Shown: piece after piece, positions 1 through 5,103 of the stretch
Layout of the letters: each line of letters starts with the position of its first letter
Position numbering within the stretch: the stretch's first letter is position 1
DNA from: Caryophanon sp036309765
Lineage (GTDB): Bacteria > Bacillota > Bacilli > Bacillales_A > Planococcaceae
DNA: 5,103 nucleotides
Assembly (NCBI GenBank): GCA_036309765.1
Contig: JAXJTE010000114.1
Span: 1 to 5,103, forward strand
Reading direction: 5' to 3'
The notes under the pieces: model-generated
Seen by the model: the letters and a program-made list of their open reading frames with translations, nothing else
Databases searched by the model: none
What the model was told of the DNA's origin: nothing
Program-made: the position numbers and the translations under genes

Positions 1-10
1 CATTTCAACA

Positions 11-17
11 AAAGGAG
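11..17 (+). promoter_or_regulatory. Ribosome binding site of the LysR gene
   Basis: AAAGGAG, a good match to the Bacillales Shine-Dalgarno sequence, ends 10 nt before the ATG at 28. The spacing is slightly long but it is the only good site, and it supports the ATG at 28 as the start. The promoter of this gene lies left of the window. Confidence 0.75.
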
Positions 18-27
18 CGTATAAGCA

Positions 28-918
28 ATGACCGATCGTTATAAAACATTTATGATACTCGCTGAATGTAAATCGTTCACGGAAACGGCAAAGCGCTTAT
101 TTTGCTCGCAGCCGACTGTCTCTCAGCACATTCAGCAGCTAGAGAGTGAATATAATTGCAAGTTAATTAAGCGTCATAAGCGGGCGATTGAGCTGACGGA
201 CAAAGGGCATTTACTGCTACAATACGCCGAGCGCATGCAATATTTACAAGATGAGCTGCGCCACAAAATGGATTCGCTCATCGCGACACAGCTACAGGTT
301 AGTTTATATTTAAGTCATTACGTTGCAAGCCATTATTTTGATGAGCTGTTTCAAGACGCACAGCAGTTGACGTCGTTATATCCGTGTGAAATGCATAGCT
401 TAGGCTACGAGGAGCTAAAGAAAAGCTTGCTTGATAAACATGCGAAGTACACGATTATGCCTGTGTACGACGGCGATCCGATTATGACAGAGCGCTTCCA
501 CGTCGAGCCGTTGTTTGAAGAGGAATTTTCACTCGTTATTGCTGAAAACCATCCACTGGCGACACGCAAAGTATTGTACGCAAAAGATTTAGAGGGACAG
601 GCTGTGTTGCTGCCACAGAGCGTGCATTTAGCCGAATCGATTAAACACGCATTGCAGGCGAAAGAAGTGTCAGCATACTACATGAACATGACGAATTTTG
701 ACTTGATTTTAAAGGCGGTGCAGCAAGGGCTCGGTGTTGCCTTCTTACCGACGAAAATGGTCAACAGCAATTTAGCAGTGACGCAAAAGCTTATTAAAGG
801 GCTATCGATTAAGCGCTGCACAGCACTTGTACGTGATGTGGAGCAACCGTTAACAGATGGGGAGCAAGCGTATTACGAGCATATCAAAGCGCGTCTACAA
901 GCAGTCACAACCGTATAG
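28..918 (+). CDS. LysR-family transcriptional regulator, likely CidR-like
   Basis: This is a complete 296-residue protein, the usual length for a LysR-type regulator. Residues 1-60 form the N-terminal winged helix-turn-helix. The core is at about 17-38 (SFTETAKRL, then SQPTVSQHIQQLE), followed by the wing ending in ELTDKG (55-60) and a linker helix at about 61-85. Residues from about 90 to 290 fit the two-lobed periplasmic-binding-like effector domain. It contains FSLVIAENHPLA, typical of the domain, and QQGLGVAFLP, typical of its second lobe. The protein is expected to be a cytoplasmic DNA-binding tetramer that responds to a small molecule. Directly downstream, beyond a terminator, lies a CidA/CidB-type operon with a T-N11-A palindrome in front of it. 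In S. aureus the LysR protein CidR activates cidABC in response to acetate or overflow metabolism, and B. subtilis YwbI sits next to ywbHG. A CidR-like role here is inferred from context, since LysR sequence alone does not define the target. Here the regulator points the same way as its presumed target rather than away from it. Confidence 0.93.
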   Translation: MTDRYKTFMILAECKSFTETAKRLFCSQPTVSQHIQQLESEYNCKLIKRHKRAIELTDKGHLLLQYAERMQYLQDELRHKMDSLIATQLQVSLYLSHYVASHYFDELFQDAQQLTSLYPCEMHSLGYEELKKSLLDKHAKYTIMPVYDGDPIMTERFHVEPLFEEEFSLVIAENHPLATRKVLYAKDLEGQAVLLPQSVHLAESIKHALQAKEVSAYYMNMTNFDLILKAVQQGLGVAFLPTKMVNSNLAVTQKLIKGLSIKRCTALVRDVEQPLTDGEQAYYEHIKARLQAVTTV

Positions 919-920
919 AT

Positions 921-957
921 AAAGAAGCTTCGAGACAATTGTTTCGGAGTTTTTTTG
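921..957 (+). terminator. Intrinsic terminator after the LysR gene
   Basis: The left arm, CTTCGAGAC (928-936), pairs with GTTTCGGAG (941-949) with two G-U wobbles around an AATT loop. The stem can extend outward through A/T pairs. A run of seven T follows (950-956). It starts 2 nt after the LysR stop codon, so it should separate most LysR transcription from the downstream operon. Confidence 0.85.
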
Positions 958-1019
958 TTGCGGCTCTCTATTTTTGTATGTATATGAATGAAAAAAGGCA
1001 CATAAAGCACGAGAATTTG

Positions 1020-1034
1020 GTATATTGAATATAC
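1020..1034 (+). promoter_or_regulatory. Putative LysR operator (T-N11-A palindrome) upstream of cidA
   Basis: GTATATTGAATATAC is a perfect inverted repeat with 7-bp arms around a central G. It contains TATATTGAATATA (1021-1033), which fits the T-N11-A pattern of LysR-family binding sites. It lies 26 nt before the GTG start of the cidA-like gene and downstream of the LysR gene's terminator. A possible -10 element, TATAGT (1036-1041), sits immediately downstream but would start transcription at the ribosome binding site. TATATT (1021-1026) inside the palindrome could instead serve as the -10. Neither has a convincing -35, which would fit an activator-dependent promoter. Binding by the adjacent regulator is inference. 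Confidence 0.45.
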
Positions 1035-1046
1035 ATATAGTGGGAT

Positions 1047-1055
1047 AAGGTGGGG
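1047..1055 (+). promoter_or_regulatory. Ribosome binding site that decides a GTG start
   Basis: AAGGTGGGG ends 5 nt before the GTG at 1061. No in-frame ATG is suitably placed near the N-terminus; the ATG at 1066 is in another frame. The site therefore fixes the GTG start and gives the family-typical N-terminus. Confidence 0.7.
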
Positions 1056-1060
1056 ATTTT

Positions 1061-1438
1061 GTGAAATGGTTGAAAATTATTGTGCAGCTTGCCGTGTTGT
1101 TTCTCTTTAATGAAATCGGCAAATGGCTTGTTGAGGCGCTTAACCTCGTGCTGCCAGGGAGTATTATGGGGCTCATTTTATTGTGGCTTTGTTTGTTCTT
1201 TAACATCATTAAAGTGGAGTGGATTGAAGCAGGAGCAGGCTTCTTGCTTATGTACTTAACGTTATTTTTCATTCCGACGACGATTGGAGTTATCGATTAC
1301 CCCGAGCTGTTATCGGGAGCAGGCTTGTATTTAATGCTGGCGGTTGTCATTAGTACGCTTTTTGCGATTGCAGTAGCTGGTGTCAGCACGAAATATTTAG
1401 AGAAAAAAGAACGTGCGATGAAGGGGGTACGTGAATGA
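1061..1438 (+). CDS. cidA: CidA/LrgA-family holin-like membrane protein
   Basis: This 125-residue hydrophobic protein matches the usual CidA/LrgA size. About four membrane segments can be seen, at roughly 4-24, 29-50, 58-78 and 86-110. A short basic cytoplasmic tail (KYLEKKERAMKGVRE) follows. Family hallmarks are LPGSIMGL (31-38) between the first two segments and FFIPTTIGV (69-77) in the third. CidA/LrgA proteins are proposed to oligomerise like phage holins and influence murein hydrolase activity and cell death. Work on B. subtilis YsbAB (PftAB) and staphylococcal homologues also ties the family to pyruvate and overflow-metabolite handling. It starts with GTG and overlaps the next gene by 4 nt, so the two are cotranscribed and probably translationally coupled. 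The choice of cid over lrg rests on the neighbouring LysR gene and the absence of a LytSR two-component pair in view. The sequence alone cannot tell CidA from LrgA. Confidence 0.92.
   Translation: MKWLKIIVQLAVLFLFNEIGKWLVEALNLVLPGSIMGLILLWLCLFFNIIKVEWIEAGAGFLLMYLTLFFIPTTIGVIDYPELLSGAGLYLMLAVVISTLFAIAVAGVSTKYLEKKERAMKGVRE
1421..1427 (+). promoter_or_regulatory. Ribosome binding site of cidB inside the end of cidA
   Basis: AAGGGGG lies within the last codons of the cidA-like gene, 7 nt before the ATG at 1435. It supports that start and, with the ATGA overlap, tight coupling of the two membrane proteins. Confidence 0.75.
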
Positions 1439-2115
1439 TTGCGGTGATGAGTTTTATTGGGACGATTGTTTTATTTTTACTTATGATGAAGCTACATAGA
1501 AAGTATCCGACGCCACTGCTGTTACCCGTGTTAACGACGACGACCATTATTGCCGTAATACTCGTGCTGCTTAATATTCCGTACGACGCATACATAGAAG
1601 GTGGCGACTGGATTTCGAAGTTTTTAGGACCGGCGATTGTCGGTTTAGCATATCCGCTTTATAATCAGCGTGCGCTCGTCTTTAAATATAAGCTGACGAT
1701 TTTATGCGGCTTAGTTGTGGCGATGATTGCGGGGCTAATTAGCGTATTTTTACTATTAAAGCTCGGGAAGGCGACGGAAACATACATATTAACGGCGATT
1801 CCAAAATCGATTACGACGCCAGTTGCGATGGAAATTAGTAGCTCACTCGGTGGGATTAGCGCATTGACAGTCGTGCTCGTAATGATTGCGGGCTTTACTG
1901 GTGCGTTTTTAGGACCGCTTATTTTTAAACTATGTCGTATTGATACGGCGATTAGTCGCGGGCTATCGATTGGTGCAGCAAGTCACGGCGTTGGTATTTC
2001 AAAGCTTGTTGATTACGGCGAGGAGGAAGTGTCAGTCGGCTCGTTATCGATGGGTCTTAGTGCTGTTATCGGAGCGTTCTTATGTCCTTTATTTGTGTAT
2101 ATCGTTACTTTATAA
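1435..2115 (+). CDS. cidB: CidB/LrgB-family membrane protein
   Basis: This is a complete 226-residue polytopic membrane protein, the normal length for CidB/LrgB. Hydrophobic segments lie at about 2-18, 28-47, 63-76, 88-110, 140-165 and 205-226. Conserved family stretches are GPAIVGLAYPLYNQ (65-78), the loop PKSITTPVAMEIS (123-135), GGISALTVVLVMIAGFTGA (139-157) and GAASHGVGISK (180-190) with its family-typical histidine. LrgB/CidB is the partner of the small CidA/LrgA subunit. Together they have been modelled as an antiholin/holin-like system and, in B. subtilis and some plants and streptococci, as a transporter of pyruvate, glycolate or similar small carboxylates. The ATG overlaps the stop of the upstream gene (ATGA), and the gene ends 43 nt before a strong terminator, so the operon appears to hold only these two genes. 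No cidC (pyruvate oxidase) follows, unlike S. aureus cidABC. Confidence 0.93.
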   Translation: MIAVMSFIGTIVLFLLMMKLHRKYPTPLLLPVLTTTTIIAVILVLLNIPYDAYIEGGDWISKFLGPAIVGLAYPLYNQRALVFKYKLTILCGLVVAMIAGLISVFLLLKLGKATETYILTAIPKSITTPVAMEISSSLGGISALTVVLVMIAGFTGAFLGPLIFKLCRIDTAISRGLSIGAASHGVGISKLVDYGEEEVSVGSLSMGLSAVIGAFLCPLFVYIVTL

Positions 2116-2158
2116 TTAAGAAATGCAGTTTTTATACAAAAAAATAAGATTTTGAGTG

Positions 2159-2191
2159 AAAAGACCTTTATTTCAAAATAAAGGTCTTTTT
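2159..2191 (+). terminator. Strong intrinsic terminator of the cidAB operon
   Basis: AAAAGACCTTTATT (2159-2172) pairs perfectly with AATAAAGGTCTTTT (2177-2190) around a TCAA loop, followed by T. The symmetric A tract before and T tract after the GC-containing core would also let it work on the opposite strand. It isolates the operon from the surface-protein gene downstream. Confidence 0.92.
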
Positions 2192-2227
2192 GTACGTTTG
2201 AGCGTAATGGATTGAAAAATGAGCTTT

Positions 2228-2239
2228 ATAGCATGCTAT
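2228..2239. repeat. 12-bp perfect palindrome
   Basis: ATAGCATGCTAT is fully self-complementary and lies 37 nt downstream of the operon terminator, in the region expected to hold the SLH gene's promoter. It overlaps or abuts the -10-like TATACT. It could be a regulator half-site pair or chance in AT-rich DNA. Confidence 0.35.
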
Positions 2240-2454
2240 TGTATACTGTTTTGTAGTATTATTAGCTATTTTTGATATACAAATTTGGTTCTAAGGTATA
2301 GGTTTAGTGTATCTTTTATTGATATTATTGATTCGTTTTGTTAAAAATATGATTTATCTGCGTGTTTCTTATTACATGCAAATGGATAAATGAAAGACAA
2401 GTCCATAAGTCTATCAGTTTTTTGACGTGCAATCGAAATCACCTATTTGAAAAT

Positions 2455-2459
2455 GGGGG
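2455..2459 (+). promoter_or_regulatory. Ribosome binding site of the SLH-protein gene
   Basis: The sequence AAATGGGGGT (2451-2460) gives a G-rich Shine-Dalgarno-like site 5 nt before ATG 2465 and 8 nt before the adjacent ATG 2468. It is weaker than AGGAGG. Spacing slightly favours the second ATG, so the true start may be 2468; the protein differs by one methionine only. Confidence 0.55.
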
Positions 2460-2464
2460 TATAC

Positions 2465-5103
2465 ATGATGAGGAATAAACGCAAAAATCGAAGCCTATTT
2501 ATTACAACTTCTGTAGCAATGGCGATTACTGCTGTTGCTCCAACTAATATAGCAGCACAAGAAACGACAAGTAAATTTAGCGATGTTGCCAATACGTATA
2601 CGCACGCTGAGGCGATTAATGCATTAGCAGAGCGTAACGTCGTATCTGGTTATTTAGACGGCACATTTAAGCCGCTGCGCAAATTATCGCGTTCGGACGT
2701 TGTGAAAATGCTAGGGAAGTTTTTAGTTGAGCAAGGTCATGTGATTCCGACAAATTATGATACTGTTTCTCGTTTTAGTGATATTGCGGCTTCAAGGGAT
2801 GAGGAATTGAAGCGTTATGCTGCGGTCGTATATGATGCGGGCGTGTTTATCGGGAATGAAGGGAACTTAATGCCGTATTCTGACATGACACGTGAAAATA
2901 TTGCGCTCGTGTTGTCTCGTCTCGTAAGCTATGTGGCGGGTGTGGATGCGGATGAGTTCGTGCGCTCTCGTAATACGACGTCTGATGTTGCGGATATCAA
3001 TCGTGCGAAGCCAGAAGCGCGTACAGCAATCAAAACGATTGAATATTTCGGTTTAACGGTTGTAAGCGACTACCGTCCGAAAGAATCAACAAACCGTGGT
3101 CAATTCGCATCGTTCATTTATCGTTTGCTCATTAACGTGTTAGAAAATGAGGCCGTGTTAGATGAATTAGCAGCGTATAAATGGAGCAAAGTGTTAGATG
3201 TTAATTCGATTAAAATTAACGAAGAAGGCAAAATTTTAACAGCAGCGAATTCGAAGCCGAGTGTGACGGTAACGGTCGCAAAGGATGACGGGGAGGACAT
3301 TGGCTCTGGCACAGTGAATAATAACGGGAATTTAACGATTAATTTAGGTGAGCCAGTAGAAGAAGGGCAAAACTTACTCATTACAATTGATGATAACGGC
3401 GTAACGTACACGATTCCGTATGTTGTAAAAGATAAAATTTCAATTCCGGGCGTACCGAGTGAGCCGACGAATCCACCAATTGAACCTCCAAGTGGTGGAG
3501 GCGGTGGATATGTTCCCCCTCCAAGTGGTGGTGGAGGCGGCGGTGGCAGCACGATTGAATACGCGACACCAGCAGCCATTAATGAACTGAAAGAATTAAT
3601 TAATAGCGTGCCACTGTTAGCAGTTTCAATGGATGGCTCGAACATTCCAATGGATCAGCAATGGACGACGCTTGACGCGAAACAAGCGATACAAGATGCA
3701 TTGTTGGCTGCGCAGCAAGTGGCGAATAAACGCAACCCAACAGCAGCAGAAATTAAAGCGGCAGAGCAAGCGTTAAAAGCGGCAATTGATGCGTACGAAG
3801 ATGCACAGCAAATGGGTGCTAAAGAAGCTGTTAACATGGTTGTGTATGCGGAAATGGCTCGTACTCGTGATGCATATGAAGCGGCATTAGCCCGTGTGAA
3901 TGAACTGCCAGCGAGCGATTTGAAAACGAGTTTACTGGAGCGCTTAGAAATTGTAAAAAATGCAGTCATTGCAGCTGAAGCAAACAAAAAAGCACAAGAT
4001 CTCGTACTGCTAGCAGAATCGGAATTCACCGAGAAATCATTACAAGATGCGTTAAATGCAGTAGAAGCATTGTTAGACCCACGTGTGAAAGAAATGCTGA
4101 AAAATCGTTTGGAACTGATTCAAGCAATGCTAGAGAAAGATACGGAACGCATTGAGCAAGCGCGAGCGAAAGTGTCAGTCGATGAAGCAGTGGAAGCAAC
4201 GTTCAACGCAGCAGGGCAAATCGGCACACTTGAAGAAGCAGAGCAGCTATGGGATCGTGCAAATGCAGCGGTAGAAGCATTGCCAGAATCGACGTTAAAA
4301 GAAATGCTACAAAATAAATTAGCAGCGTTAACACCAATCAATACTGCAATCGGCTTAGTCGAAACAGCTGAAAGTGCAAAAACACCAGCAGCGATTACAG
4401 CCGCAAAACAAGCTGTCAATGCGCTTCTTGCAAACGTGCCAGAAAAGAGCATTTTACAGCAACGTTTAGCAGCACTAGATCAGCTCGTAAACAATGAGGC
4501 GAAGCTACAAGAGGCAATCGCAGCAGTAGAAGCAGTGGAGAAAAACCCGACGCAGCAAGGTTTAGACGATGCACGTGAGCTTGTCAATGCACTACGCCCG
4601 AGCGAAGATAAAACAGCGCTGAACAACCGTTTAGATTTAGTAGAAGCGATTTTAGCAGAAGATGAAGAAGGCATTCAAAACGGGCAAGCGACGGTATCTG
4701 TTGACCGTGCCGTAAAAGCAACAGCTGAAGCAGCAAAAGGTAATATGACAGCAGCTGAAGCGAAAGTAGAAGTAGATAAAGCGCGTGCACTCGTTAACGC
4801 ATTACCAGCATCTGCAGTGAAAGCAGTGCTCGAAGACCGTCTTGCTGATCTGACACGTGATTTAGCCGCAACAACATTAGTAGAAGCAGCTGAAGGCGCG
4901 AAAACGCAAGCGGCAGTCGATGCAGCGAAGCAAGCGTTAAGCACGTTGCCAAACAGTGCAAATAAAGCAGAACTAGAAGCGCGTTTACAAGCAGTTCAAA
5001 ATGCGCTAAACGATGCGAAGCTACAAGCAGCTAAAGATGCAGTCGACGCGCTTGAGAAAAATCCGACAATCGAAGGCGTTGAATCGGCACGTGATTTAGT
5101 GAA
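2465..5103 (+). CDS. SLH-domain surface protein with long helical repeat array (3' end outside window)
   Basis: The frame is open from ATG 2465 to the window edge, 879 codons without a stop, so the C-terminus is missing. Residues 1-31 are a secretory signal peptide (basic MMRNKRKNR, hydrophobic core at 11-25, cleavage likely near IAA/QE). Three SLH domains follow at about 38-88 (FSDVANTY...GYLDGTFKP...LSRSDV), 104-154 (FSDIA...MTREN) and 173-223 (a divergent TSDVA...TNRGQF). SLH triplets bind pyruvylated secondary cell wall polymer and anchor proteins to the wall. Residues 240-325 resemble a bacterial Ig-like beta domain, with VTVTVAKDDGEDIGSGTV and NLTINL. A flexible Pro/Gly linker spans 328-362. 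Residues about 370-450 resemble the FIVAR-type repeat (DGSNIPMDQQW, then TAAEIKAAEQALKAAIDAYEDA). From about 451 on, the protein is an Ala/Glu/Leu-rich helical array with LP..-K..L..RL signatures, similar to repeats annotated as Cry1Ac domain D-VI-like in Bacillales surface proteins. No cysteine occurs. The likely role is an S-layer-associated or wall-anchored stalk or adhesin; its ligand is unknown. Confidence 0.9.
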   Translation, partial: MMRNKRKNRSLFITTSVAMAITAVAPTNIAAQETTSKFSDVANTYTHAEAINALAERNVVSGYLDGTFKPLRKLSRSDVVKMLGKFLVEQGHVIPTNYDTVSRFSDIAASRDEELKRYAAVVYDAGVFIGNEGNLMPYSDMTRENIALVLSRLVSYVAGVDADEFVRSRNTTSDVADINRAKPEARTAIKTIEYFGLTVVSDYRPKESTNRGQFASFIYRLLINVLENEAVLDELAAYKWSKVLDVNSIKINEEGKILTAANSKPSVTVTVAKDDGEDIGSGTVNNNGNLTINLGEPVEEGQNLLITIDDNGVTYTIPYVVKDKISIPGVPSEPTNPPIEPPSGGGGGYVPPPSGGGGGGGSTIEYATPAAINELKELINSVPLLAVSMDGSNIPMDQQWTTLDAKQAIQDALLAAQQVANKRNPTAAEIKAAEQALKAAIDAYEDAQQMGAKEAVNMVVYAEMARTRDAYEAALARVNELPASDLKTSLLERLEIVKNAVIAAEANKKAQDLVLLAESEFTEKSLQDALNAVEALLDPRVKEMLKNRLELIQAMLEKDTERIEQARAKVSVDEAVEATFNAAGQIGTLEEAEQLWDRANAAVEALPESTLKEMLQNKLAALTPINTAIGLVETAESAKTPAAITAAKQAVNALLANVPEKSILQQRLAALDQLVNNEAKLQEAIAAVEAVEKNPTQQGLDDARELVNALRPSEDKTALNNRLDLVEAILAEDEEGIQNGQATVSVDRAVKATAEAAKGNMTAAEAKVEVDKARALVNALPASAVKAVLEDRLADLTRDLAATTLVEAAEGAKTQAAVDAAKQALSTLPNSANKAELEARLQAVQNALNDAKLQAAKDAVDALEKNPTIEGVESARDLV
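3485..3550 (+). repeat. 33-bp tandem duplication encoding the Pro/Gly linker
   Basis: Two 11-codon units encode PPSGGGGGYVP (3485-3517) and PPSGGGGGGGS (3518-3550). The DNA of both begins with CCTCCAAGTGGTGG, and they diverge at the end. Each can form a small hairpin between CCTCCA and TGGAGG. The encoded segment links the Ig-like region to the helical array and should be flexible and protease-accessible. Confidence 0.8.
3839..4357 (+). repeat. Superrepeat copy 1 of the helical array (residues 459-631)
   Basis: This is the first copy of a higher-order unit of about 173 residues. It begins at VVYAEMARTR, which aligns with VETAESAKTP of copy 2 and VEAAEGAKTQ of copy 3. Within it are three related helical modules: one with ELPASDLKTSLLERL, a second with DPRVKEMLKNRL that ends in ARAKVSV (566-572), and a third starting DEAVEAT (573) with ALPESTLKEMLQNKL. 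It is the most divergent copy. Confidence 0.7.
4358..4879 (+). repeat. Superrepeat copy 2 of the helical array (residues 632-805)
   Basis: The 174-residue copy has the same three-module order. Module one begins VETAESAKTPAA, module two contains KLQEAIAAVEAVEKNPT and ends ATVSV, and module three starts DRAVKAT (747) with ALPASAVKAVLEDRL. The VSVD junction recurs exactly 174 residues after that of copy 1 (D573 to D747). Confidence 0.75.
4880..5103 (+). repeat. Superrepeat copy 3, cut by the window edge (residues 806-879)
   Basis: It begins VEAAEGAKTQAA, 174 residues after the same point of copy 2, and continues through KLQAAKDAVDALEKNPT, 172 residues after EKNPT in copy 2. At DNA level GCGAAGCTACAAG is shared by 4499-4511 and 5015-5027. 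The array evidently continues beyond the window. Confidence 0.75.

Larger units (their letters stand above)
2192..2464 (+). other. AT-rich non-coding leader of the surface-protein gene
   Basis: No coding potential was seen here on either strand. The stretch should contain the promoter and 5' UTR of the SLH-protein gene. Promoter-like candidates, all imperfect, are TTGATA (2272-2277) with TATAGG (2297-2302, spacing 19), TTGATA (2319-2324) with TAAAAA (2342-2347, spacing 17), and an isolated TATACT (2242-2247). None can be preferred from sequence alone. A perfect 12-bp palindrome lies at 2228-2239. If transcription starts near 2250-2310, the untranslated leader would be about 150-210 nt; long leaders are known for S-layer genes. 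Confidence 0.5.

Noticed and set aside
895..1272. Minus-strand open frame of 125 codons across the LysR-cidA gap
   Set aside because: It runs antisense through the cidA-like gene and the terminator, and has a low-complexity translation without recognisable domain. The sense-strand gene is clearly real.
1383..1595. Minus-strand open frame of 70 codons at the cidA/cidB junction
   Set aside because: It lies opposite two well-supported overlapping genes, and its translation resembles no family.
2441..2460. Possible hairpin masking the SLH gene's ribosome binding site (ACCTATTT with AAATGGGGGT)
   Set aside because: Pairing needs a bulge of two G and a G-U pair with a tiny loop, which is too weak to call a translational switch.
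3118..4944. A chain of long minus-strand open frames (3118-3645, 3655-4029, 4120-4452, 4480-4674, 4675-4944), all in one frame opposite the SLH gene
   Set aside because: They are serine/alanine-rich mirror images of the Ala/Glu/Leu repeat codons. They follow the repeat composition of the sense gene and resemble no recognised family, and each ends at a stop. They are composition shadows.
4358..5103. Helical repeat array as evidence for an insecticidal toxin
   Set aside because: The similarity is to a structural helical domain also named after Cry1Ac. Such repeats are widespread in surface proteins, and no pore-forming or receptor-binding toxin domain is visible.

Overview
The window looks like Bacillales chromosome, most plausibly the Lysinibacillus/Solibacillus/Kurthia (Planococcaceae) group. 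The grounds are moderate-to-low GC, strong AGGAGG-type ribosome binding sites, a GTG start, intrinsic terminators with U tracts, and a secreted S-layer-homology (SLH) protein whose alanine-rich helical repeats are of a type common in that group. The genus assignment is inference. All four genes are on the + strand.

Region 1 (1-957): a complete LysR-type transcriptional regulator (28-918) followed by an intrinsic terminator. Region 2 (958-2191): a two-gene operon of a CidA/LrgA-family and a CidB/LrgB-family membrane protein, overlapping by ATGA and closed by a strong, probably bidirectional terminator. A perfect 15-bp inverted repeat of the LysR T-N11-A type lies just upstream of the first gene. 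This suggests that the regulator controls the operon, as CidR controls cidABC in Staphylococcus aureus and as the YwbI-YwbHG neighbourhood looks in Bacillus subtilis. The pair is thought to act in programmed lysis (holin/antiholin-like) and/or in export or uptake of overflow metabolites such as pyruvate, acetate or acetoin.

Region 3 (2192-2464): an AT-rich non-coding leader with a 12-bp palindrome and several weak promoter-like elements. Region 4 (2465-5103, running off the right edge): the 5' part of a large surface protein. It has a signal peptide, three SLH domains, an Ig-like beta segment, a Pro/Gly linker with an 11-residue tandem duplication, a FIVAR-like segment, and then a long cysteine-free, Ala/Glu/Leu-rich helical array. 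That array has a higher-order period of about 173-174 residues, each superunit being made of three related helical modules. No stop codon is reached in 879 codons.

The most interesting material is the surface protein's superrepeat architecture and the putative LysR operator. Nothing here clearly shows a wholly new system. No tRNA, rRNA, CRISPR array, insertion sequence or phage gene was seen.
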